Shown piece by piece: positions 21,002 to 32,209 of a stretch of 64,000 bases of DNA. A program made the translations under genes and the position numbers. Under the pieces are notes generated by a model, which was not told where the DNA came from, made no database searches, and saw nothing but the letters and a program-made list of their open reading frames with translations. Source of the stretch: Beroe forskalii (taxonomy: Eukaryota > Ctenophora > Nuda > Beroida > Beroidae); NCBI GenBank assembly GCA_011033025.1, contig WFMF01000020.1, forward strand, positions 806,001-870,000, written 5' to 3'. Numbering within the stretch: position 1 is the stretch's first letter; every line of letters begins with the position of its first letter.

Positions 21002-24000
21002 CATAGTTGCCGAACTTTGAAAAAACCATAGCAGGGCATGATTTTAGAGCCAAAGAAGAGCATTTAGAAGGGCAATTTTAAAGTACCTTTTTGAAAAATC
21101 GCCAAATTTGGTACCTTTTGACGCCAAATTCGCTCATTTTTTGTCCTTTTTATCACTTTTTCCAGTGAAAAAGAGGTACCTTTCCAAAAAACCGTTAGTT
21201 TTGGTGCCTTTTGAGGTCTGATTAAGATATTACTGGTACCTTTTTCAAAACTGGTGCAATAGGTACCTTTTTGAAAACAATCACTTTCTCCAATGTAACT
21301 TGAGAAATAGGTACCTTTATTGAAAACAATCAATTTCTCCAGTGTAACTTGTGAAATAGGAGCCTTTTTGAAAACAACAATTTTCTAGATCGAGTAACTT
21401 AAGAAATAGGTACCTTTTCGATAACAATGATTTTCTCTAGTGAATCTTGCGAAATGGGTACCTTCTTGAGAACAATAATTTTCTTGAGAGGACCTTGTGA
21501 TAATCAATAGGTACCTTTTTAGAAGCAATCACTTTCTCTAGGGTAACTTTTGAAATAGGTACCTCTTTTTCAAAACAATCATTTTCTTTAGAGTTCTTAT
21601 GAAATAAGTACCTTTTTGAAAACAATCAATTTCTCCAGTGTAACTTGTGAAATAGGAGCCTTTTTGAAAACAACAATTTTCTAGATCGAATAACTTAAGA
21701 AATAGGTACCTTTTCGATAACAATGATTTTCTCTAGTGAATCTTGCGAAATGGGTACCTTTTTGAGAACAATAATTTTCTTGAGAGGACCTTGTGATAAT
21801 CAATAGGTAACTTTTTAGAAGCAATCACTTTCTCTAGGGTAACTTTTGAAATAGGTACCTCTTTTTTGAAAGCAATGGTTTTCTCTATAGTGTAACTTGT
21901 GAAATAGGTATCTTCTTCAAAACAATCATTTTCTTTAGAGTTCTTATGAAATAGGTAACTTTTTGAAAACAATCAATGTAACTTGCAAAAAACTAAAAAA
22001 GGTACTTTTTTGGAAACAATGATTTTTTCAAGTGGAACTTCAAACTTGTGGAATCGGTACCTTTTTGAAAACAACAATTTTCTAGATAGTGCAACTTGTG
22101 AAATAGGTACCTTTTCGATAACAATTATTTTCTCTAGTGAACCTTGTGAAATGGGTACCTTTTTGAGAACAATGATTTTCTCCAGTGAACCTTGTGAAAT
22201 GGGTACCTGTTTGAGAACAATAATTTTCTTGAGAGGACCTTGTGAAATTTAATAGGTACTTTTTTAGTGTATCTTTTGACATAGGTACCTCTCTTTTGAA
22301 AGCAATGGTTTTCTCTAGTGAAACTTGTGAAATGGGTAATTTTTTGAAAACAATCATTTTCTTTAGAGGACCTTATGAAATAGGTACCTTTTTGAAAACA
22401 ATCACTTTCTCCAGTGCAACTTGAGAAATAGGTACCTTTATTGAAAACACTGATTTTCAAGTGGAACTTGTGGAATTGGTGCCTTTTTGAAAAAAAAAAA
22501 CATATTTTTATAAATAGTGAACTTCTAAAATATGTACCTTTTTTAAAACAATGAAATTTCTTTAGAGAACCTCATGAAATAAGCACCTTTTTGAGAACAA
22601 TCATTTTCTCTGTGGTAACTTATGAAATAGGTACTTTTTGAATACAAACGGTTTCTCCAGTGTAACTTGAGAAATAGGTACCTTTTTGAAAACTATCATT
22701 TTCTCTGGTGTAACTTGTGAAATGGGTACCTTTTTGAAAACAATCATTTTCTTTAGAGGACCTTATGAAATCGGTACCTTTTTGAAAACAATCATTTTCT
22801 CTAGTGTAACTTATGAAATAGGTACCTTTATTGAAAACAATGATTTTTCAAGTGGAACTTGTGGAATTGGTGCCTTTTTGAAAACAAACATTTTCTAGAT
22901 AAGTTAACTTCTAATCCAGGTACCTTTTTGAAAACAATGATTTTCTCTAGTGTAACTTGTGAAATAGGTATCTTTTTGAAAAAAATTATTTTCTTTAGAG
23001 GACCTTGTGAAATGGGTACCTTGTTGAGAACAATCATTTTCTTTAGAGGACCCCATGAAATAGGTACCTTTTTTGAAAATATTCATTTTCTCTGGTGTAA
23101 CTTTTGAAATAGTTACCTTTTGAAAACTATCATTTTCTCTAGTGTAACTTATGAAATAGACACCTTTTTGAAAACAATCCCTTTCTCCAGTGTAACTTGA
23201 GAAATAGGTAATTAGGTACCTATATTGAAATAATGATTTTTCAAGTGTAACTTGTGGAATTGGTGCCTTTTTGGAAACAAACTTTTCTACATAATGTAAC
23301 TTCTAAAATAGGTACCTTTTTGAAAACAATGATTTTCACTGTTGTAACTTGTTCAATAAGTTCCTTTTTTAAAACAATCAGGAACCTATCTCTCATTTTC
23401 TCTTTTTGATATCCTTTTTGACAATCATTTGCTCTAGTGTAACTTTTGAATAGATAAATTTTTGTGAACAGTGAAATGAGTACCTTTTTGAAACCAATTT
23501 TTCTAGTTTACCTTGTTAAATGGACACTATTTTGAAATCATCTACAGCAATTAACATTTATTATGTGATTACACAGTTGACTATGCACAATTTATAAAAG
23601 GAAAACTATGTATCATTCATATTTCCAACTTAGTCATCGATGGCTTGACTTTTTTTTTAATTTTTGAGCAAAATCAAGAAGACCTGACTTGCATCAGCAA
23701 AAATAATATAGTTGGGAATTTTTTCTGCCTAGAACTGACCATATACATCTCAAATATTCACCTTCACTTCAAACCCTTAGTTGTTCTACCAACTAAACTG
23801 TTTGTGGTTGTTGGCAATAATTTCATTTTTGCCCTTTTGCGAACATCTCAAAGATGGGATTTTTGGATAAAATTCTAACTTTCTAATTAAATTTTATAAA
23901 TTGGTACCTTTTCTGGTCAGGTACCTTTTCAAAAATGCCCTTCTAAAGCAGGGTTGACATTGTTTGGCAGGGCGTAAAGCAGGGCAAAGCAGGGCGCCCT

Positions 24001-24029
24001 GCCGAAAGAAGGGCGGTTCGGCAACTATG
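21002..24029. mobile_element. 3-kb TIR element with internal GGTACC satellite
   Basis: Ends CATAGTTGCCGAAC and GTTCGGCAACTATG form terminal inverted repeats. The subterminal parts contain GGGCA / TGCCC words (GCAGGGCATG, AAATGCCCTTCTAAAGCAGGG). The ends resemble those of the smaller element at 33948-34449, so they form one family. The interior is almost entirely a satellite. No transposase is seen. Confidence 0.7.
21060..23520. repeat. ~50-bp satellite centred on GGTACCTTTTTGAAAACAAT
   Basis: Roughly 45-50 degenerate units, each with GAAATAGGTACC, TTTTTGAAAACAAT, ATTTTCTCTAGTG and TAACTTGTG. Blocks of several units are repeated as higher-order copies (21350-21640 resembles 21650-21990). All ORFs here, on both strands, are repeat translations. 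Confidence 0.9.
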
Positions 24030-25330
24030 AACCCGGATCCTAATTTCGAACTTTGGATCACCCCCAAACTTCTATAATACTTTAGTAGGTACCCCACGAA
24101 ACATACTTGCTGGACAATCATACAATGTTTGATATACAGTAATAGGATTCCTGGAAATGCGATAATGGAAATAATTGTACGAGTTAAAAATTTGAAAATT
24201 TGGAAAAAATTTTTTTGCGTGGGATGCGAAAATATGAAGATTGTTTGTAAATGCCCAAATTTCGTTAACGCATAAATATGCCTCGTTTGGTAGCTTATTA
24301 TGAAAGTAAGTGAGTAAGTAAGTAGACAATCAAGCACTTAATTAGTTAATTAAGCTTCAACCTTGTCGAGTAAGTCTATGAAAATCACTCAATTTAGTGT
24401 TGCATAATTTATTGGAGCATCATCTGGAGAACTACTTTCGCGATGATTCACTGCAACGGTCCGGTTCACAACTCATACACATCAAGGTGCAAAGTGAACT
24501 GAAGTGGATTAAAACGCTGGTTATTCATATTTAGCTTTTGCGGTTGTTGTTTTCAAGCTCGCTATGAAACGCAAAGGTCACTTAACTATGATATGAATCC
24601 AACATATGAAACCAGTCCTGGTAGGTAAGTCGGTTATAGATGTAATACAGTATATCCCTCTGGTAAATCCCCTAATTTCACACCATAGCACCATAAAATT
24701 AATCAATAAAAATCTCCCGTGATTTATATAATAGTTGGTTAGCATGACGTACATTTTAACTTTTAATCAAAATCTTTAATAAATGATAAATATCCCTCGT
24801 AAGGTAAACGTCAACGATTAATTCCTCAACCTAAACCATGATGCATGTGTGCAAATCACTGGGTAGATTGAAGGAGGGCTTGATAAAAACACGTAAAATC
24901 ACTGTGCGCACGTAAACATTCGATATTATAAATGCTATCGAAAATACCTCGTGTAAATGGAGCGCTTTGCACACAATATGCGTAACAGTGTGCTCTCCAG
25001 CTCCTACATATTGCTCGTACACATTACAATGTACAGCATGGGTTGTGAACTGTGAAGATTGACATGGAGCATAATCAACTATTATAATACTCTTTATAAT
25101 ACAATCAAATTTGAGATTATGAACTATAAAAGTTATAAAAGTGCTGATGATTAAAGAAATATTAATTCATTATAAAATTGCTGGTGATTAAAGAAATTAA
25201 TTCATCATTTTGTTATTATTAAAACTTCTCACTGCTCTAGAGCTGTTTTTATCCATCAATTTGATTATTCTGGAAATTGGCGTATTGCTCGGTCAATCCA
25301 CGTTGAGGCAATGGTTTGCGAGGAATGAGG
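24030..25330. other. Gene-free stretch
   Basis: AT-rich with no supported exon. A 147-codon minus-strand ORF at its left edge overlaps the TIR element end and shows no known domain. Confidence 0.35.
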
Positions 25331-25334
25331 TATA

Positions 25335-26078
25335 CCTTATTGTAGGAAATTAAGCACTCAAAAAATTAAGCCTACATGTCATTAAGCACCATGAAATTAG
25401 GCCCTTTTGAGAGGTCTGGTGCTTAATTACATGTTGGCGTAATTAAATGTAGGCTTCATTTCATGAAGCTTAATGCAATGTTTTCATAATGTATTCAAAT
25501 TACACGCAATTTTTTCTACATTTTCTATGCGTTGAATTACACCTGTAAGTTCTCTGTAGAACAGTTCTGGTCTCCGATCACACATGGAGGGCTGGAAATC
25601 AAGAGACAGGTCAAAGCTGAATGGTCACTTGTAGAAAAGGCTAAGTTTTTGGTGCTCCGTGCTTACGTCAATGATAACTACAGCTTCGAAAGATCTGACA
25701 CGGATGATTCGAAAGCTATACTGGAGAGGATCATTGATAGCATCAAGGACAGTGTCGGGGAGCAAGATGCAGATGACGATGAATTGGAGGATGCAGAACC
25801 AATTCTTTTGGATGCTGTAGATGATGAGATGGTGGCTGAAGACGAAAATCTTTGATTTGTTCCATTATTATTTCGATTCTGTACTTTGATCATTGCTTTA
25901 CATTATCACTGAAAATGTAGCAAAATATCGAACATTTTATGCCATTTTGAATCCCAAAATTAATTGAAAATTGAGATATTCAAAAATTAAGCGAGCACGT
26001 CATTAAGCACCATGAAATTAGGCCCTTTTAGAAGCATTGGTGCTTAATTTTCTGAGTGCTTAATTTCCTACAATAAGG
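25335..26078. mobile_element. 744-bp TA-flanked TIR element
   Basis: Ends CCTTATTGTAGGAAATTAAG and its inverse CTTAATTTCCTACAATAAGG are flanked by TA. An inner inverted set built on ATTAAGCACCATGAAATTAG occurs near both ends. A 107-codon ORF lies inside. TA targets suggest the Tc1/mariner/pogo superfamily. Confidence 0.8.
25532..25855 (+). CDS. ORF inside TIR element, possible transposase tail
   Basis: 107 codons, with a polar middle (KRQVKAEWSLVEKAKFLVL) and an acidic C-terminus rich in Asp/Glu. A C-terminal remnant of a transposase is possible because of its position inside a TIR element, but no catalytic DDE/D motif can be assigned. Confidence 0.35.
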   Translation: MNYTCKFSVEQFWSPITHGGLEIKRQVKAEWSLVEKAKFLVLRAYVNDNYSFERSDTDDSKAILERIIDSIKDSVGEQDADDDELEDAEPILLDAVDDEMVAEDENL

Positions 26079-26099
26079 TATGCCAATTTCCAATACGCA

Positions 26100-28150
26100 G
26101 ACTTTTATAGAACTGACGCCGCATTAGCTTTATTATAGCCATAGCGCCATAGGATCCCATCATGGTGTTTACATTGACCAATCAGTGCGCGAGTTTACAT
26201 TCAACCTGCGCACTCATTGGTCAATGTTGAAGGGACCAAATGGGTAAACTCATATACGTTGCCGATGATAGTACAAGTTGAAACACTATTCAAGATCAAC
26301 AAAAATCTAAATGTCGTTCACAAGAAAACGAAAAGAATGATATCAAATTAATTTTAAAAACAATGATTATGACGTCATCATAAACTGCCTATTATTTACA
26401 TACGCACGGTTCAGATAGAGGGGTCATAGATTTATGGCAACAAAGCCACTGACAATGAACTGCCGTCAAATCATATCGTTATTTTCGAACAATCAACACA
26501 TAACCGAAAAGCGAGAAATAAAAACCTTTTTTTCCGTTAAAGCTAATCGTTCTTTATAAGCTTACCGTTCTTTTATAAAGGTGAAACGCGGCTGGCTATT
26601 TTGAACAGACGTAATATTTATAAAGCCCGGAAATGTCTACAGCTCATAGATGTACCACAGGGGACAGGGGTGTACAATTCCACTGCACACTGAACGGAAG
26701 AAATTATCGGGGAATTATCTCATTTTATGCAGCTTACCAGTTTAAATCAATATTCAACTGATCTCTTAGATCTAAATTTTCGCAGATTCCATTGAAATTA
26801 AAACTTATTATTATTCAAATTAACGTGACAGCAACAACCAACAACCGGCAAATATTTCTAAATGATTAATGGGAGGCAGTATCACTAACCTGGAACGACA
26901 GAACGAATATATCAAAGTATCTGTTTGATAATATTTTGAAACTTGTCCGTGTGTGACTCGTATCTTGGTAAGGTGTCTGACATATCAGATAATCAGATAT
27001 TTTAGATGAAAGTACTGTCTCAACTCTCCAGCTACCGACACCGGTCATGTGAAGATGTAGAGAGGATGAGATATGTGCAAGCGAAACAGCATGAGGAACG
27101 AATCTTAGCGAAACAGACAAAAAAGAAAACAGAACAAACGAAACAGAAAGAGGAACGACTCTTAGTGAAACAGACTTGAAAAAAGAATTTTAGTGCCTCT
27201 AGAGAAATGACTTTTTGTGCCTCACGAAGCAAAAACAGAGAAGACACTTATGAAAGATCTCTTTACTTCTTTGCATGCTGCTGAAACACGTTGATGATTA
27301 ACTCTTTTCCTTCATTATTGCAGATTTTTCAAATTATCAGAGATTTTATTAAAATCAGTCCCTCCAGAAATATCGAGGATGAGAGGTGGAAGAAGTTATG
27401 AAAACATGTTTTTCTCAAAGATTTATACCTTGACTGGGTAGCCGGGTGGGGCCAGCTTATTATTAAAGTAACGATAATCATTGGCACGTGTACGATAATA
27501 ATGAAAATAAGAATGAACTTATATTCATGTTCTAATTACTAAGTGGGATATCGCCAGCTAGGGAAATTAGGCAGTTTTGGAGTCATTCATTAATTATTTA
27601 CAAGCCCAGTGCACGCAACGTGATAAACTGACAAAGACGCAGGCAGAATAGCTGACAGTCAATACGATGTATAAGCTTATAAGCATTGACTGTGTGCTCC
27701 ATCAATTATGATTTATCAACGCAACCGACCTTTATATGTCAAGCAATACCACGCGTTTTGGCTGCACACGCGAATATCGAATACTATTTCATGTCTTAGA
27801 TCACTGTTACTTTGTCTGACCTTTTCCCTCAGTTCAACGAATGTGAATAGAAGGTGATAGAGATCGATTGATTGATTTGACACAGAAATTCGATGCAATA
27901 TAATCACATTATTTCCCAAATTTCCAATGATATATTACATATGAAAAAAAAATCGATGAGAGACCGAGAGAGCAATCGCTGTTGGAACCGCATACTACCT
28001 TTTACTAACGTACGTCCCTAAAAATGCAATGAAATGGTGCTCGATAACGAAAAGGCAATTAAATACTTAAGTAAAAAGTCACTCTCAAAGTGTCTTAAAG
28101 TCCCAAGGTGGATCGAGGAAGTAGGAAATCCGAATAGTATTATATACTCT
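26100..28150. other. Gene-free stretch
   Basis: About 2 kb without a supported exon. Minus-strand ORFs of 60-85 codons at 26.8-27.9 kb lack domains and splice-consistent neighbours. Confidence 0.35.
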
Positions 28151-28241
28151 ATGCACGAGAAATAGGCGGTTTAACATCATCAACTCACTACATAATGATA
28201 TGATAATGACGTCATCCTACCCGCCTATTTCTCGTGCACGG
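28151..28241. mobile_element. GAGAAATAGGCGG MITE, copy 2
   Basis: Arms GCACGAGAAATAGGCGG and CCGCCTATTTCTCGTGC, with ATAATGACGTCATCCTAC inside. Same family as 10636 and 37288. Confidence 0.75.
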
Positions 28242-28518
28242 CGTATATATATTATATATTTTGAAAATACCTAGTGACGTGTTGAATTAATAACTTTATA
28301 ATGTCGAGATGCCACCACCCTAGAATAAATGTACAGCAGATTGGCTCGAGTAATGGGACTATCAAATTGATTCTATCAGAACGTGTTTTACGATGAATAT
28401 ATAACATGTTGGTTTGCACAAGATGAAGTTCGAATATTTTTTTGTAAATGAAGAGAATTTTTGACGGATTAAGTCATACCAACTCTTGAGCGGAACGAAA
28501 TCTGCAAGAGCCGAATAA

Positions 28519-28545
28519 AATATATATATATATATATATATATAA
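28519..28545. repeat. (TA)n microsatellite
   Basis: About 13 uninterrupted TA dinucleotides. Confidence 0.9.
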
Positions 28546-28559
28546 ATTGACTGAAAATG

Positions 28560-29430
28560 TGACACAAGGTGGATGTACGGATCGCAATTACTAAAAATAA
28601 AGATGTGAACCATAAAACCACAGACCATTCTGCATTTAATAATTTCTAGATATTGAACTTGTTCAACAATATTACTGCTTCTTGATTTGTAATACCACAC
28701 TACTGTAACCTAGGTATACTTAACTTCAGCTATCAACAGTACTTAGAAATTTAGTCAAATTTCAAAGTTTTAAGTAAAACTAAAGTAGTTAGTAGGCGTT
28801 TTATTCTTAGTTTACCTACATTAATCTATTACTTCATTAATAATCTATTATAACTCAACAAGTACTACAGTATTTAATAGTGCAACTACAAGCAAGGATG
28901 GACATATTTCGATAATTTTGTGACAAGACCTCGACTCTAAAGACGATTGCTTTTCGGAACATACCTTATCAAAGTATAATAGGAAACTACCAAAGTACCA
29001 AGAATGAATGCCTACGCGCGCAAACAGGTGTTAAATGAATTCCCGCGCACACACTCAAATTAACGTGCCGCTTGCCTATCATGTACGGTTAACGATCACG
29101 TACAAAGGTTTCATGAATTTTCATGAACCGGAATTAGATAAGTTAGAGAAAACGAGCGCCATTCTTGTTTAGTTGTATACATGGTGCATGGACCACTGTC
29201 CACCATACTAAAGGTACGGCTTCGTTTTCCACATCAGAGATTCAAACGGATACAAAGGGCAGAAGTTCACACCAGTCACCAAATATCTAATTCGAGATCA
29301 AAAGCTTTTGAAAAGATCACGTAGTGACATAGCACTGAACTCACTCAAATCACTCAATCTTGCACTTAAATAAATCCAAATTTAGATTTTATATCCGATA
29401 CTCGATCAAGTTCAAGCCCACCCAGAATAG
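28560..29430. other. Gene-free stretch
   Basis: About 870 bp of AT-rich sequence. No exon, RNA gene or repeat can be supported. Confidence 0.35.
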
Positions 29431-29441
29431 TCAAATCGTTA

Positions 29442-30945
29442 TTGAAATTAAAACTTGGCGATATAGGCCATTCATATATTATCGGGCACGGTACAAAGGT
29501 CTTGTGCGACTTTAATAATAGACGACCCATGGCTATTGCACGAGGTCTCAGACTCTTAGACCACGATATTAAGTTATCAATATCAGAACTACCATTTACT
29601 CATTTAGAATCAGTGAAAGGCGTAGGGTAGAGCAGGGTAACTTTGAACAATTTTTGAGTTTTTCTAACAGCCCTCTGAGAAAAGAACACATGCCAAAAAG
29701 TTCGTGTGTTCTTGTAACCATTAGGGGCCCTGGCTAATAAACCTGGTATATGAGATGTGTCAGTTTGTACTAACAGAGCCATGATCACGTAATCAAATTT
29801 GCAACTAACTTGTTCAAAGTTACCCGGCTCCTGGGTAACTTTGAACACCCAATTAAACCAATTAAAAGCCTCCTTGATATAGATTTTTATGTTTTGGACA
29901 AATTCTGGGTCATTGAAAAGTTCATTACCACATAATTCATTTCATCAATTCAGATTGTGGAACCATGGTCACGCCCATTCAAAAGTGTTGTTCAAAGTTA
30001 CCCCAAAAAATTTTTGTGGTTTTTTGCTTCGAATTGTGCTAAATTGTATTTAAAACATGCTAATGATGCTTCTTATATGCCATTCTTACGAAAATAACTT
30101 TGGGCAATGAGATTTGACCACTTTTGAAAAAGTGTTCAAAGTTACCCCCATTCGCTAATAATTGTTTTCCAGATAAAATTTTGCATGCGCTCCTCTAGAT
30201 TATGATTTGGCTAGCCAAGGTCAACTTTCAACATGCATCTACTGAATTATTACAAAAATAAAGCCCCATTATTGATGTCTGGAAAAATTTGAGGTGGATC
30301 AAGGCCTTTAAAAATCAAATCCATAAAAGCATAATTAGATAATTGCCTGCATGAAAATATCTGAAACAAAACTCAAACAAAGTATCAAAAACACATTCCT
30401 GATGCAAGATATAATCTGGCAAAAAGTTTATGGACATTTGAATATGAAAGTAGGCTAAATATTACCAAATCTGAACGTACAGCCGAAAATATCGATTTGA
30501 AGGACTTTTCCATGAAATTGCTCGGAACAAGCAATAAAGAAGAAACCAAATGACTTCTATATGTGGCAGAATTGTTCTAAAAACTCGTTTGTTGAAAGTA
30601 GGAAACAAGGGAAGTGATACAGAAGCAAATCGTATTCATTTATTTGCTGTTCAAAGTTACCTCAGGAAAATTCAAAGTTACCCCAAGCTGTTCAAAGTTA
30701 CCCCATGTTCAAAGTTACCCCGCTCTACCCTATTTTTGAGTCAGAGAATGCCAGACTACCGGAACTTGCAGGGTTTAGACAATTTGTTAAGACAAGGGCA
30801 CAACGACCCCCTTTTACATTATACGTTGGGCCTTCTAGTAGGTCACAGAAAACCTGGCCACAAACGTACTAACAAAGACCTTGTCCCGTCTATCCAACAG
30901 ACCCAACTTTTTACCACAAAAAGATTTCTTCAGGGGCGTAGCTAG
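29442..30945 (+). pseudogene. Short ORF interrupted by a TIR element
   Basis: The ORF at 29442-29622 and the ORF from 30733 onward are in the same frame if the TA-flanked element at 29625-30730 is removed. Together they give about 131 codons, which suggests the element landed in an older open frame. Visible pieces include HGTKVLCDFNNRRPMAIARG and LLVGHRKPGHKRTNK (basic). I do not recognise the family; a retroelement or transposon fragment is possible. Confidence 0.4.
29625..30730. mobile_element. 1.1-kb TA-flanked TIR element with GTTCAAAGTTACCCC repeats
   Basis: Starts GGGTAGAGCAGGGTAACTTT and ends GTTCAAAGTTACCCCGCTC then TACCC, flanked by TA (29623-29624, 30731-30732). TTCAAAGTTACC words recur inside, clustered at both ends. 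No long ORF. Confidence 0.8.
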
Positions 30946-31354
30946 ATTTTTGAAAATAAGGTGCGCGTTACATTCAAAACGCGTTTAATTATTATTTTGC
31001 TTGGCTCTCATTTCACGTTGTAATATGTCGAAAAAAGGGGAGGCAGCCGCCTGTGTCGCCTTCCCCTGGCTCACTTGACGCTATTCCGCAAATCAATTTG
31101 TCGAATCATGTTGCTTTGATACCGGACAACCCACTGGTCGCTGGCTACAGCTGAAATTGGTTAAACTCTCTGGTAGACTACTCACCAGCGCGGTGGTCGG
31201 ACCTCTGATGACCTTTTCGACTCTCAGTTAAACTCTACCAAGTTGCCAAGTAAGTTACAAACTATAATGTACCTATACCTTATTACGTACTTTACCAAAT
31301 TACTTAAAATTAAATTTTTACTCCTCACTCATCAGCTCGTGGCAAAAGTGCCAC

Positions 31355-32102
31355 TTCTGTCGTTTAGAAGTCCTACCTCTTAGGGTCGGAGATGAAGAGG
31401 CCACATATCTCACATAACCACCGTTACATCCCAATTTATATTGATGAATGGTAACCGGTCGTTTAGTTGTCCTACCTCTTAGGTAAGTGGCCAGGTAGCG
31501 CAGTGGTTAGGGCGTCTGACTTTCAATCGCGAGGTTGGTGGTTCGATTCCCGGCCTTGCCTACCGTGCTAAGGGTGAGAACTCTCACCTAAGCAGCCACA
31601 CGGTTCACTCAGCCGAGCGTACAGGAAACTGTGCGGGAGGGTTAAATGAGGAGCTGCCCATTGCAGCGAAGTCTCGGGCGACGAAAGTATGGATTACACT
31701 TCCTTAACCGTCACTGGCTTGATTACTTGAATCCTTCGATTCCTGTCATTGGCTGTTACAGCTGTTGGATTAGAAGTAAAACCTTCGAAAAAAAGGGTCG
31801 GAGATGAAGAGGCCACATATCTCACATATGGTATCGTTGAGAAGTCCTACCTCTTAGGGTCGGAGATGAAGAGGCCACATATCTCACATATGGTATCGTT
31901 GAGAATTCCTACCTCTTAGGGTCGGAGATGAAGAGGCCACATATCTCACATATGGTATCGTTGAGAAGTCCTACCTCTTAGGGTCGGAGATGAAGAGGCC
32001 ACATATCTCACATATGGTATCGTTTAGAAGTCCTACCTCTTAGGGTCGGAGATGAAGAGGCCACATATCTCACATATGGTACCTATCGTTTAAAAGTCCT
32101 AC
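31355..32102 (-). repeat. 63-bp donor-type tandem array next to exon 32103-32209
   Basis: Each unit read on the minus strand carries ATGTGAGATATGTGGCC, CTTCATCTCCGACC and CTAAGAG/GTAGGA, so it repeats the last 45 or so coding bases and the donor of the exon at 32103-32209. About six units are seen besides the exon itself. A SINE sits inside one of them (31487-31794). Confidence 0.85.
31487..31794 (+). mobile_element. tRNA-derived SINE
   Basis: The 5' end is tRNA-like: GGTAGCGCAGTGGTTAGGGC (A box) and GGTTCGATTCCCGG (B box) about 35 bp apart. A unique body of about 220 bp follows and it ends AAAAAAA. It is inserted in the 63-bp donor-type array between CCTCTTAG and GGTCGGAG. The tRNA parent is not certain. 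Confidence 0.8.
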
Positions 32103-32209
32103 CTCTTAGGGTCGGAGATGAAGAGGCCACATATCTCACATATGGTATCTACCACTTCGTTATGGACGTTCCTACGGTGGTACTCCAGTGCCGAGAGTAA
32201 CTCGAATAC
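32103..32209 (-). CDS. ZF gene exon 28 (last seen)
   Basis: VFELLSALEYHRRNVH completes the finger opened in exon 27, then CEICGLFISDPK opens another. Donor AG/GTAGGA. No exon for the missing His half was found to the left. Confidence 0.8.

Noticed and set aside
21064..23107. Many ORFs with repeated KGTYF / MGTFLKTIIF text
   Set aside because: All are translations of the GGTACC satellite in different frames, on both strands, with no start, domain or codon signal.
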